Assembly (NCBI GenBank): GCA_947473445.1
Contig: CANJEU010000151.1
Coordinates: forward strand, 1-5,810
DNA from: Fidelibacterota bacterium
Lineage (GTDB): Bacteria; Pseudomonadota; Alphaproteobacteria; Rhodospirillales; Rhodospirillaceae
Length of the DNA stretch: 5,810 bases
Direction: 5' to 3'
The notes under the pieces are model-generated. The model had not been told where the DNA came from and did not search any database. It saw only the letters and a list, made by a program, of their open reading frames with translations. The position numbers and the translations under genes were made by a program. This document shows, one piece after another, positions 1 to 5,810 of this stretch. Positions within the stretch are counted from its first letter, which is position 1; every line of letters begins with the position of its first letter.

Positions 1-299
1 ATGCGGACAACTGGGGTGATGAGGTCGATATCCCCGACCTTCCAAGATCGGTAGCGGACCTTGATGCCGTCGCCGAAATTCACGTGAAGATTTCGGCCGT
101 CCTGGGCAAGACGAACATGTCGGTCAATGATGTCTTGAAGCTTGGCCGGGGCGCGGTGATCGAACTCGAGCGCAAAGTCGGTGAGCCGGTCGACGTCTAC
201 CTCAACGACCGCCTCGTGGCGCGCGGCGAAGTCGTGGTCGTCGATGACAAGCTCGGCATAACGATGACCGAAATTATCAAAGCAAGTAAGAACAAGTAA
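1..299 (+). CDS. fliN: Flagellar motor switch protein FliN, 3' part (5' end outside window)
   Basis: The open frame enters from the left edge (first complete codon at 3) and ends with TAA at 297-299, giving 98 visible residues. An acidic stretch (WGDEVDIPDLP) is followed by one SpoA/surface-presentation domain. The hallmark segments are DVLKLGRGAVIELERKVGEP, then VDVYLNDRLVARGEVVVVDDK, and the tail GITMTEIIK. FliN is a cytoplasmic C-ring protein that works with FliM and FliG to switch flagellar rotation and also helps the export apparatus. A GTG at 84 could be mistaken for a start, but it lies inside the conserved domain entry and the frame is open upstream of it, so the true start is before base 1. 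The domain is intact and I see no frameshift. The next gene downstream is on the opposite strand, so fliN is the last gene of its transcription unit here. A type III secretion SpoA protein is the alternative, but the sequence is flagellar in character. Confidence 0.93.
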   Translation, partial: ADNWGDEVDIPDLPRSVADLDAVAEIHVKISAVLGKTNMSVNDVLKLGRGAVIELERKVGEPVDVYLNDRLVARGEVVVVDDKLGITMTEIIKASKNK

Positions 300-425
300 C
301 GCAGGCGGAAGAGTCCAACGCGCGCGGGTAACGCAGGCGATTGGCGGCCTGCGCGCCGCTGATGTGCGTTCAGCGGTTCGATGGAATGGGCCGGGAAGCC
401 CTTATTTCTCAGGAATGTGCTGGGT

Positions 426-499
426 TGGCTGGGGCGCTAGGAATCGAACCTAGGATGTCGGTACCAAAAACCGATGCCTTACCGCTTGGCGACGCCCCA
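426..499 (-). tRNA. tRNA-Gln (anticodon UUG)
   Basis: On the - strand a complete cloverleaf can be folded. The acceptor arm TGGGGCG (499-493) pairs with CGCCCCA (436-430), with discriminator G at 429 and an encoded CCA at 428-426. The anticodon stem TCGGT/ACCGA (474-470 with 462-458) closes a seven-base loop TTTTGGT, with the anticodon TTG at 467-465. The T arm is CTAGG-TTCGATT-CCTAG. The 74-nt length and the U1-A72 type acceptor end (TGGGG...CCCCA-G-CCA) are typical of bacterial glutamine tRNAs. It decodes CAA and, by wobble, CAG. Its 5' end is 57 nt after the dsbD stop codon on the same strand, so it could be cut from the dsbD transcript or have its own promoter. I could not identify a convincing promoter in that gap. 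Confidence 0.96.
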
Positions 500-556
500 A
501 TCGGTGCGGACACTATGAAAAATAGCGCTCCGCCGCAATGCCAGAAAATCAGGCCC

Positions 557-2677
557 TTACAACGTGTTAAGCGCTTCGACCACCAGGGATGGGGTCAGGA
601 CCTGCGGCAAGATCTTCGGCTCGCCCTTGGGGGAGTACAGAACATACAGCGGGACCCCGTCGCGTCCGAGCTTATGCAAGGCTTGCGCGATCTCGGCATT
701 CCGGTTGGTCCAGTCGCCTTTGAGATAGGCGACGTTCTGCCCTTGTAGCGCCGCCACCACTTCCGGGCGCGACAGGGCCACACGCTCATTGACGAGGCAG
801 CTGATGCACCAGGCGGCGGTGAAGTTCACGAACACCGGCCGGCCCTCGGCGCGCAGCTCGGCCAGACGGGCTTCGGAATAGGCTTCGTAGTTTGCCGCCG
901 GCGCGCTGGCTTCACGCGCCGCTGTGGCCGGGGATTGGTCACGCAGCGCCGCGATGGAGGCGAGCGCGATCAGGATGGAGGCCGCGGCCGTGATCTTGGT
1001 CCACATCTGCCCGCGCGGTGAAGCTGTGGGCGCCGTGCCCCACAGCCAGGCGGCGAAGCCGACGAACACCGTACCGGCCAGGGCGACGGCAAAGCCCGCG
1101 GCGTCAACCTGTTGTGAGAGCACCCACACCAGCCAGGCCGCCGCGCCGTACAGCGGGAAGGCCAGCACCTGTTTCACGCGCTCCATCCACACGCCGGGGC
1201 GCGGCAGATTGCGCGCGACGCCTGGGGCGAAGCTGATCACGAGGTAGGGGAACGCGAGGCCAAGGGCGAGGGCCTCGAAGATCAGAATGGTCATGGCCGG
1301 CGTCTGGGTCAGCGCAAAACCAAGCGCTGCGCCCATGAACGGCGCCGTACACGGCGTCGCGACCACAACCGCCAGCAGGCCCGTGAAGAACGAGCCGCTG
1401 GCGCCGCCGCGCGCCGTCAGGCTCTGGCCCATGCCGAAGGAGCCGCCGATGGTAAACACGCCCGAAAGGCTAAGGCCAAGCGCGAGCATGATGAAGGCCA
1501 GCGTCGCGACGAACGGCGGCGATTGAAGCTGGAAACCCCAGCCCACCGCGCTCGAACCGGCGCGAAGGGCCAGCAGGGCAATCACAAGAACGCCGAACGC
1601 CACCATCACGCCAGCCGTGTAAGCAAGGCCGTCGCGGCGCAGGGCGCCGGCATCCTGCGCGCCGCGCGAGATGAAGCTCATGGCTTTCATCACCAGCACC
1701 GGCAGCACGCATGGCATCACGTTGAGAACGATCCCGCCGAGGAAAGCGAGCAGGAGCGCGACGGCCAGCGACATCGACGTTGCTGTCTCCGCGCTCGCGC
1801 TGCCAGATCCGCTGCCCAGCGGTGCGGCGATTTCATATCCGACGGCGCTGCCGCCGTCCGCCTGAACGACCAAAAGCCCGTTGAGGGCGCCGGGCGCGGC
1901 GCCCGTGGCGGTGAGGGTCGCGGCTTTTTCGCCGGTGGGAATCGAGAGGCGCACTTCGTCGCCGCTGATGCGCAATTCCTGCGGCGCGGCGTTGACGATG
2001 ATGCCTTCATCGTAGGGGAAGAACACAGCGCCGGTGACTTTGTCCGCCAGCGCGGGCCGTGCGGTGACCTCGATCGTGCCGCCGTTCAGGCGCGCGTTCG
2101 CGGGCCACGCGGCGCGCTGCGGCAGGGCCGCGCGGGTGGCAGCGATGGCAGGGCTTGCCGCTGTCGCGGTTCCGCCCGGACCGACCGTGATGGGAACGCT
2201 GAACGCGGCATCCTGCGGAATGCAGATATCGGCGCACACCAGCCACGAGGCGACCGCCTCGATCTTGGACTCGCCCTGCTGCACGTCGGGATCCACGCGC
2301 AATTCCGTCAGGAGCATGACAGTGTCGTGGTAGCCGAAATTCATCAGCGTGTCGTAAGGGATGCGCTCAGGCGTCGGCCACTGGATCGCGCCCGCGGTCA
2401 TGCCTTGCGGCAATGTCCACTCGATGGTCGCCGGCAATCCGGAATCGCCCGGGGTGCGCCAGTAGGTGTGCCAGCCGGGAATAATGTCGAGCTGCAAAGC
2501 AACGAGCAGGGTTTCACCGGGCGCCACCGCCGTACGGTCGAGCACGAACTCGGCTTTGCTCTGTTCCGACTGGTACGTGGTTTGGGCCGCCGCGGGCAGG
2601 GCGAAGGCCACGAGGATCGCCGCGACGATCGCCCAGAGGCGCGCGCAGGGGCGGCGGAGGGTCAAAAAGCTATTCAT
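557..2677 (-). CDS. dsbD: DsbD/ScsB-family membrane protein-disulfide reductase with C-terminal thioredoxin domain
   Basis: This protein carries electrons from cytoplasmic thioredoxin across the inner membrane to periplasmic disulfide partners. Numbered from the ATG at 2677 (706 aa), it has a signal peptide (about 1-32, RR in the n-region, end ALPAAAQ). A periplasmic DsbD-alpha-like domain (about 40-165) contains GWHTYWRTPGDSG and a C-x3-C pair, C148 and C152 (VCADIC). About eight membrane segments (about 303-580) include the paired transmembrane cysteines C323 (NVMPCVLP) and C443 (ATPCTAPF). A C-terminal thioredoxin domain (about 605-706) has AAWCISC (C624, C627) and a cis-proline site GVP. 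All three redox pairs of the family are present, so it should be active. The length and the large N-terminal part fit the ScsB-like branch better than short CcdA. The ATG at 2692 adds five residues but has only a pyrimidine-rich leader. The ATG at 2677 has a weak GAAG in front and gives a cleaner signal peptide. The choice of start is not certain. A TATGAT at 2740-2735 could be a -10 box, but no good -35 accompanies it. Confidence 0.93.
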   Translation of the reverse strand: MNSFLTLRRPCARLWAIVAAILVAFALPAAAQTTYQSEQSKAEFVLDRTAVAPGETLLVALQLDIIPGWHTYWRTPGDSGLPATIEWTLPQGMTAGAIQWPTPERIPYDTLMNFGYHDTVMLLTELRVDPDVQQGESKIEAVASWLVCADICIPQDAAFSVPITVGPGGTATAASPAIAATRAALPQRAAWPANARLNGGTIEVTARPALADKVTGAVFFPYDEGIIVNAAPQELRISGDEVRLSIPTGEKAATLTATGAAPGALNGLLVVQADGGSAVGYEIAAPLGSGSGSASAETATSMSLAVALLLAFLGGIVLNVMPCVLPVLVMKAMSFISRGAQDAGALRRDGLAYTAGVMVAFGVLVIALLALRAGSSAVGWGFQLQSPPFVATLAFIMLALGLSLSGVFTIGGSFGMGQSLTARGGASGSFFTGLLAVVVATPCTAPFMGAALGFALTQTPAMTILIFEALALGLAFPYLVISFAPGVARNLPRPGVWMERVKQVLAFPLYGAAAWLVWVLSQQVDAAGFAVALAGTVFVGFAAWLWGTAPTASPRGQMWTKITAAASILIALASIAALRDQSPATAAREASAPAANYEAYSEARLAELRAEGRPVFVNFTAAWCISCLVNERVALSRPEVVAALQGQNVAYLKGDWTNRNAEIAQALHKLGRDGVPLYVLYSPKGEPKILPQVLTPSLVVEALNTL

Positions 2678-2808
2678 GATGCTTCGGAACATAAGGAAAA
2701 AGGCCCGGGATTCAATTCACAAGCGGCGGCGCTCATCATAGCCCGTCCCTGCGTCCCAACGAGCTAAAAAGGGGTAAGCAACCGCCGCCCTCCTGTTACA
2801 GAAGGACC

Positions 2809-3681
2809 CTACAGAAGCGGGGCAGGGGCCACCCACCAGCCCGGCCGCCTAGCCCGGATGGCGTCCGCCGCGGCGCCGGCCCTGGCGCTATCTTCAAAGA
2901 GGCCAAAACAGGTCGAACCGCTGCCGGACATGCGCGCGAGCAGGCTCCCCGGGGTCGCCTCAAGCAATCGCAGCATCTCGCCGATCTCGGGCAACACCTC
3001 GCACGCCGGGACGGCAAGGTCGTTACCAGCCTTGGCCAGTTCCCGCGCGAGAGCCGCCGCGGAGGGCAAATCCCGGAACAACTCGTCCGGGGCCGGGTCT
3101 GTGTAACGGCCGTTAAGCGCGGCGAAGACGTCCTTGGTCGAAAGCGGCTTGCCGGGGTTCACCAGCACCAGCCAAGCCGGCGGCAGGTCCGGCGCCGGTG
3201 TCAAATCCTCGCCGATCCCGCGCATAAAGGTTGGCGTGCGGCGCAGGCACACCGGAACGTCGGCGCCTAAATTGGCCGCAAGGTCCGCGTCCGAGATTTG
3301 CGCCAGATTTTCCTCCCACGCCTGGGCCAGCGCCATCAAGGCCGCGGCGGCGTCGGCCGATCCGCCGCCGATGCCCGAAGCGATGGGCAGATTTTTCTCA
3401 AGCGTGATGTGCGCGCCGTCCGTGCGGTCCGTCACTTTTGCGAAATAATGCGCGGCGCGAAGGACGAGGTTGTCGCCTTCACTTCCGCGCAAATCGCCTG
3501 CGAAAGGGCCCGTGATCGCAAGCGTGAGGTCGTCCGCGTGCCGGACGCTGATCCAGTCGCCCACGCCGGCAAAGGCGACAAGGGAATCGAGCAGGTGATA
3601 GCCGTCCGCACGCCGTCCGCGCACATGAAGGGTCAAATTGATCTTCGCGGGAGCAAAAATGCTGATGGCGTTATCTGTCAT
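2809..3681 (-). CDS. ispE: 4-diphosphocytidyl-2-C-methyl-D-erythritol kinase
   Basis: IspE is a cytoplasmic GHMP-family kinase. It phosphorylates the 2-hydroxyl of CDP-methylerythritol with ATP in the non-mevalonate (MEP) route to isopentenyl diphosphate. The 290-residue product has the normal length and the family motifs in order: APAKINLTL (10-18, catalytic lysine K13), DGYHLLDSL (26-34), the glycine-rich ATP loop ASGIGGGSADAAAAL (101-115), GADVPVCL (139-146, catalytic aspartate D141), GNDL (219-222), and the C-terminal GHMP motif MSGSGST (251-257). No key residue is missing. The ATG at 3681 is the only sensible start because the AKINL motif begins nine codons later. Its ribosome-binding site is poor, with a GAAG about 10 nt upstream. 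Upstream lie the palindromic repeat and the TPR gene. Downstream, 131 nt separate it from dsbD. Confidence 0.97.
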   Translation of the reverse strand: MTDNAISIFAPAKINLTLHVRGRRADGYHLLDSLVAFAGVGDWISVRHADDLTLAITGPFAGDLRGSEGDNLVLRAAHYFAKVTDRTDGAHITLEKNLPIASGIGGGSADAAAALMALAQAWEENLAQISDADLAANLGADVPVCLRRTPTFMRGIGEDLTPAPDLPPAWLVLVNPGKPLSTKDVFAALNGRYTDPAPDELFRDLPSAAALARELAKAGNDLAVPACEVLPEIGEMLRLLEATPGSLLARMSGSGSTCFGLFEDSARAGAAADAIRARRPGWWVAPAPLL

Positions 3682-3710
3682 GATCGGCTGACTTCAAAGA
3701 AATCACCGCT

Positions 3711-3833
3711 GTCATCCTGGGCCTTGGGCCCAGGATCCAGGGTTGCGAAGCTTGATCTATGCAGAGAGAGCATTATTTGCGGCAAGGTTGGGCGGGTCAT
3801 CACCCTGGACCCTGGGCATTCGCCCAGGGTGAC
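3711..3833. repeat. Palindromic intergenic repeat element (two hairpins in a long inverted repeat)
   Basis: Two related arms, 3711-3743 and 3802-3833, are inverted copies of each other over about 32 bases. Both begin, reading inward, GTCAYCCTGGGC and finish CCAGGGT. Each arm also folds on its own. The left has a perfect 10-bp stem ATCCTGGGCC / GGCCCAGGAT (3714-3723 with 3727-3736) and a TTG loop. The right has a perfect 9-bp stem ACCCTGGGC / GCCCAGGGT (3809-3817 with 3822-3830) and a four-base loop. The 58-bp core between the arms has no gene. From general knowledge, dispersed repeats starting GTCATCC(C/T)GGGC...GGAT are common between genes in alphaproteobacteria. No copy number can be given from one window. 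It lies in the gap between the TPR gene stop and the ispE start, so its hairpins would form in any read-through transcript. There is no U-run, so a standard Rho-independent terminator is not indicated. Confidence 0.85.
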
Positions 3834-3880
3834 GACTGGTGTGGGCGGCGGGCGTTGAGCTCAGTCTAACAATATTACCG

Positions 3881-5623
3881 TTATTTCTGCCCGAGACCTT
3901 GTTCAAGCTTCTTGCTGATGGCGGCGCGTTGCGCGTCCTCGACATCAAGGGTCAGGGCGCGCTGCCATTGGTAGCGCGCTTCCGTTGTCCGGCCGACCTT
4001 CCACAAGGCATCGCCGAAATGTTCGTTGATGGTGGCATCGGCGGGGGCGGCCTCAACGGCCTTCTCCAGATGCACGACGGCCTTGTCGTATTCGCCGAGC
4101 GTGAACAACATCCATCCGAGGCTGTCGATAATATAGCCGTCGTCCGGACGCTTCGTATAAGCGAGTTCGATCAGGCGGCGCGCTTCCTTGAGGTTCACGC
4201 CGCGGTCGAGATAGGAGTATCCAAGATAATTGAGCACGCTGGCTTCGCCCGGCTTGATCTCCAGCGCCTTCTTGAAATCCTTCTCGGCGTTCGACCAGTC
4301 TTTCGTGCGCTCGTAGGAAATGCCGCGGGTGTAATAGATCGCCCAGTTTTCCTCGGCCTGCGCCGGGCGCAGCTTGAGGGCGGCGGTATATTCGGCCACA
4401 GCCTCACCGAAACGTTCCTCACGGCGTAAGAGATCGCCGATTGCGATATGAACTTCAGACCACTGCGGACGCTCTTTGAGAATTTCGCGCAACGCGGAAA
4501 GCGATTCTTCCGGCCGGCCCGTCGCCAAAAGATTGTTGGCCACCTGCATACGGGCTTCGAGATTCCCGGGCTCGCCCTTGGGAATGCTCAGCAGCATCGC
4601 GTTGGCTTCGTCAAAACGTCCGCGCGCGGTGAAGGCGCTGCCGATGAAGGCGCGCGCGACCGACAGACCCGGGTTCACATGCAAGGCCGTCTGCGCGTAA
4701 GCGCTGGCGATCTGCATGCGCGCGATATTAGGTTCATTCTGCAGCAGCAATTCGGCCGAGGCGAATAGCGCTTCGGCTAGTCCTTCCTGCGGCGTGATCT
4801 TCGCCGCCGGCTGCGCGAGGGCCGCCGTCATGGCTTCAAGCATCGGCGAAGCGCCGTGTGTCTTCTCAAAGCGCGCGATCACGGCCTTCGCCTGCGGCGC
4901 CTTGCCAAGGCGATGATAGCCCTTCACTACGATCCGCAGCACCGACGGACGCTCGTTTTCGATATTGGCTGCCAGCGTGTCGTAATTGGCAAGCGCGGCG
5001 GTGGTCAGGCCATAGTGCTCGTTGAGCATCCCGCCCATCACGTCCACAAGGCGCGCGGTATCCTGGAAGTTTTTCAGCAGCGTCAATTCGGCAAGCGCCG
5101 ATTCCGCCGGCTTCAGCGGCGCCGCGCCCCAGGCGCGTAGCACGGGCAGTGCGAAGCTGTTGACGCTCTGCGCGGGGATTTTTTCGATATAGCCCCAGGC
5201 GGCTTGATAATCTTTTTTCCTATAAGCATCGGCGGCCAGAACCACGGGCGCGATGCCGCGCCGCGGGTTGGCGTCATAGGCGCGCTTGGCCGCAGGCACG
5301 GCCTGCGCGAAATCACCGACCTGCGCGGCCAGGAAGTAAGAGTCCTCGATCAGGCGATTGTTGTTGGGGTCGAGGTCGCGGGCATAGTTGAAGAAGCTTA
5401 CGGCGCGCGCCGTATCGGAATTGATCTCCGCATGCCGGCCGGACAGATAGGCGGCCGCCAGACCCACTTTAGGCGCGGGGGGCGCGCTGGGGCTTGCCGC
5501 GGGCGAGGGGGCTTTTGCGGCCGGGGGCGGCGAAGCGTCCGCGGCGATCGCTGCAGGACTCACGCCCACAAAAAGCGCGGCCGTCAGCAGGACATACAAG
5601 CGGGCGGAAACGGAACGGGTCAT
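3881..5623 (-). CDS. Exported tetratricopeptide-repeat protein of unknown specific role
   Basis: The 580-residue product (from the ATG at 5623) starts with a signal peptide (about 1-28, TRSVSARLYVLLTAALFVGV then AAIA-A). There is no lipobox cysteine, so a soluble periplasmic location is inferred. A Pro/Ala/Ser-rich linker (about 29-52) leads into helical repeats over the rest. The clearest TPR units are in the C-terminal half, for example 388-420, 427-458 (WAIYYTRGISYERTKDWSNA), 462-494, 497-528 (DSLGWMLFTLGEYDKAVVHL) and 531-560 (NEHFGDALWKVGRTTEARYQ). TPRs are protein-binding scaffolds and no enzymatic motif is visible. The protein has no cysteine at all. A GTG at 5641 would add six residues, but it has no close Shine-Dalgarno sequence, whereas the ATG at 5623 has GAAAG seven bases upstream. 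It sits between the ETF-QO gene and ispE, a placement I recall from other alphaproteobacteria. Its partner and function are unknown. Confidence 0.92.
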   Translation of the reverse strand: MTRSVSARLYVLLTAALFVGVSPAAIAADASPPPAAKAPSPAASPSAPPAPKVGLAAAYLSGRHAEINSDTARAVSFFNYARDLDPNNNRLIEDSYFLAAQVGDFAQAVPAAKRAYDANPRRGIAPVVLAADAYRKKDYQAAWGYIEKIPAQSVNSFALPVLRAWGAAPLKPAESALAELTLLKNFQDTARLVDVMGGMLNEHYGLTTAALANYDTLAANIENERPSVLRIVVKGYHRLGKAPQAKAVIARFEKTHGASPMLEAMTAALAQPAAKITPQEGLAEALFASAELLLQNEPNIARMQIASAYAQTALHVNPGLSVARAFIGSAFTARGRFDEANAMLLSIPKGEPGNLEARMQVANNLLATGRPEESLSALREILKERPQWSEVHIAIGDLLRREERFGEAVAEYTAALKLRPAQAEENWAIYYTRGISYERTKDWSNAEKDFKKALEIKPGEASVLNYLGYSYLDRGVNLKEARRLIELAYTKRPDDGYIIDSLGWMLFTLGEYDKAVVHLEKAVEAAPADATINEHFGDALWKVGRTTEARYQWQRALTLDVEDAQRAAISKKLEQGLGQK

Positions 5624-5630
5624 GAAAGGT

Positions 5631-5635
5631 CTTTC
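5631..5635 (-). promoter_or_regulatory. Probable ribosome-binding site deciding the TPR gene start
   Basis: On the - strand GAAAG lies seven bases before the ATG at 5623-5621. It favours this start over the in-frame GTG at 5641, whose nearest purine-rich run, GGAGG, is about 19 bases away. GAAAG is followed by AC and CTTTC, a small dyad that could pair with the site in the mRNA. Confidence 0.45.
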
Positions 5636-5717
5636 GGGCACGCAAATCTACCGGGGAGGACCTCCATGATAGCGCTGCGGGGGCGTTGCGCGCGACCGCT
5701 TAAAGCGATTGTAATCG

Positions 5718-5810
5718 TTACATATTTGGATAGTTAGGCCCGCCGCCGCCCTGGGGCACCGTCCAGACGATGTTCTGCGACGGATCCTTGATATCGCACG
5801 TCTTACAGTG
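5718..5810 (-). CDS. etf-QO: Electron-transfer flavoprotein:ubiquinone oxidoreductase, 3' end only
   Basis: The - strand frame entering from the right edge codes 30 residues and ends with TAA at 5720-5718. It reads HCKTCDIKDPSQNI, then a few residues, then PQGGGGPNYPNM. This is the highly conserved C-terminus of ETF-QO. The two cysteines (residues 2 and 5 visible) are the last two ligands of the C-terminal [4Fe-4S] cluster (pattern C-x2-C-x2-C). The GGGGPNYPNM tail is a family signature. The enzyme is a membrane-associated FAD/iron-sulfur protein that passes electrons from reduced electron-transfer flavoprotein (fed by acyl-CoA and other dehydrogenases) to ubiquinone. The rest of the gene lies beyond the window. 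The short length is caused by the window edge, not by truncation. The TPR gene follows 94 nt downstream on the same strand. Confidence 0.93.
   Translation of the reverse strand, partial: HCKTCDIKDPSQNIVWTVPQGGGGPNYPNM

Noticed and set aside
332..353. Hairpin CGCAGGC / GCCTGCG in the gap between fliN and the tRNA
   Set aside because: The 7-bp stem is real, but no T-run follows on either strand, so it is not called a terminator. It may still help end the convergent transcripts.
388..407. GGGC / GCCC stem followed by TTATTT as a fliN terminator
   Set aside because: The stem is only four base pairs and the T-tract is interrupted, which is too weak to annotate.
2735..2740. TATGAT as a -10 promoter box for dsbD
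   Set aside because: There is no recognisable -35 hexamer at 16-18 bases. TTGGGA is only 13 bases away.
1523..2767. Long + strand open frame (414 codons) opposite dsbD
   Set aside because: It is antisense to a clearly real gene. Its product is rich in Arg, Gly, Ala and His with no recognisable domain, typical of a GC-rich shadow frame.
2761..2815. Possible ispE terminator (GC-rich run, then CCCCTTTTT on the - strand) and a short direct repeat CTTCTGTA at the stop
   Set aside because: No compact stem can be folded before the T-run, and the repeat is only eight bases, so both could be chance.
3757..3948. - strand 63-codon frame across the palindromic repeat
   Set aside because: It runs through the hairpins and into the TPR gene 3' end, with no ribosome-binding site or recognisable sequence.
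5204..5737. + strand open frame (177 codons) opposite the TPR gene start
   Set aside because: It is antisense to the signal peptide and repeat region, low-complexity and Arg/Gly-rich, with no domain. Only the tiny in-frame 3' part with its own Shine-Dalgarno is kept, as a finding.

Overview
The window is chromosomal DNA from a GC-rich alphaproteobacterium. The protein signatures that point there are the form of IspE (SGIGGGSADAAA nucleotide loop), the C-terminus of electron-transfer-flavoprotein:ubiquinone oxidoreductase (HCKTCDIKDP...GGGGPNYPNM), and a FliN ending in the usual MTEII-K tail. A palindromic intergenic repeat with GTCATCCTGGG ends, of a kind common in alphaproteobacterial genomes, fits as well. 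Species cannot be named from this sequence.

Layout. At the left edge the 3' part of fliN (flagellar motor switch) runs on the + strand and ends at 299. Everything else is on the - strand, read from right to left: the last 30 codons of the ETF-ubiquinone oxidoreductase gene (5810-5718); an exported cysteine-free TPR protein (5623-3881); a 123-bp inverted-repeat element in the gap (3833-3711); ispE, a GHMP kinase of the non-mevalonate isoprenoid pathway (3681-2809); a DsbD/ScsB-type membrane disulfide reductase (about 2677-557); and tRNA-Gln(UUG) (499-426). fliN and the tRNA/dsbD side converge across a roughly 126-bp gap with no clear strong terminator.

The genes do not form one pathway. They cover respiratory electron transfer from acyl-CoA and amino-acid oxidation, isoprenoid precursor synthesis, periplasmic thiol redox, translation and motility. 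From general knowledge, a TPR protein between the ETF-QO gene and ispE is a familiar arrangement in alphaproteobacteria. The gaps between the - strand genes (94, 199, 131 and 57 nt) are too wide for obvious translational coupling, so co-transcription is possible but not shown.

This looks like an ordinary core-genome region. I found no defence system, phage, transposase gene, CRISPR array or convincing new system. The items most worth a second look are the palindromic repeat between the TPR gene and ispE, the uncharacterised TPR protein itself, and small dyads and a tiny ORF in the gap at 5624-5737.
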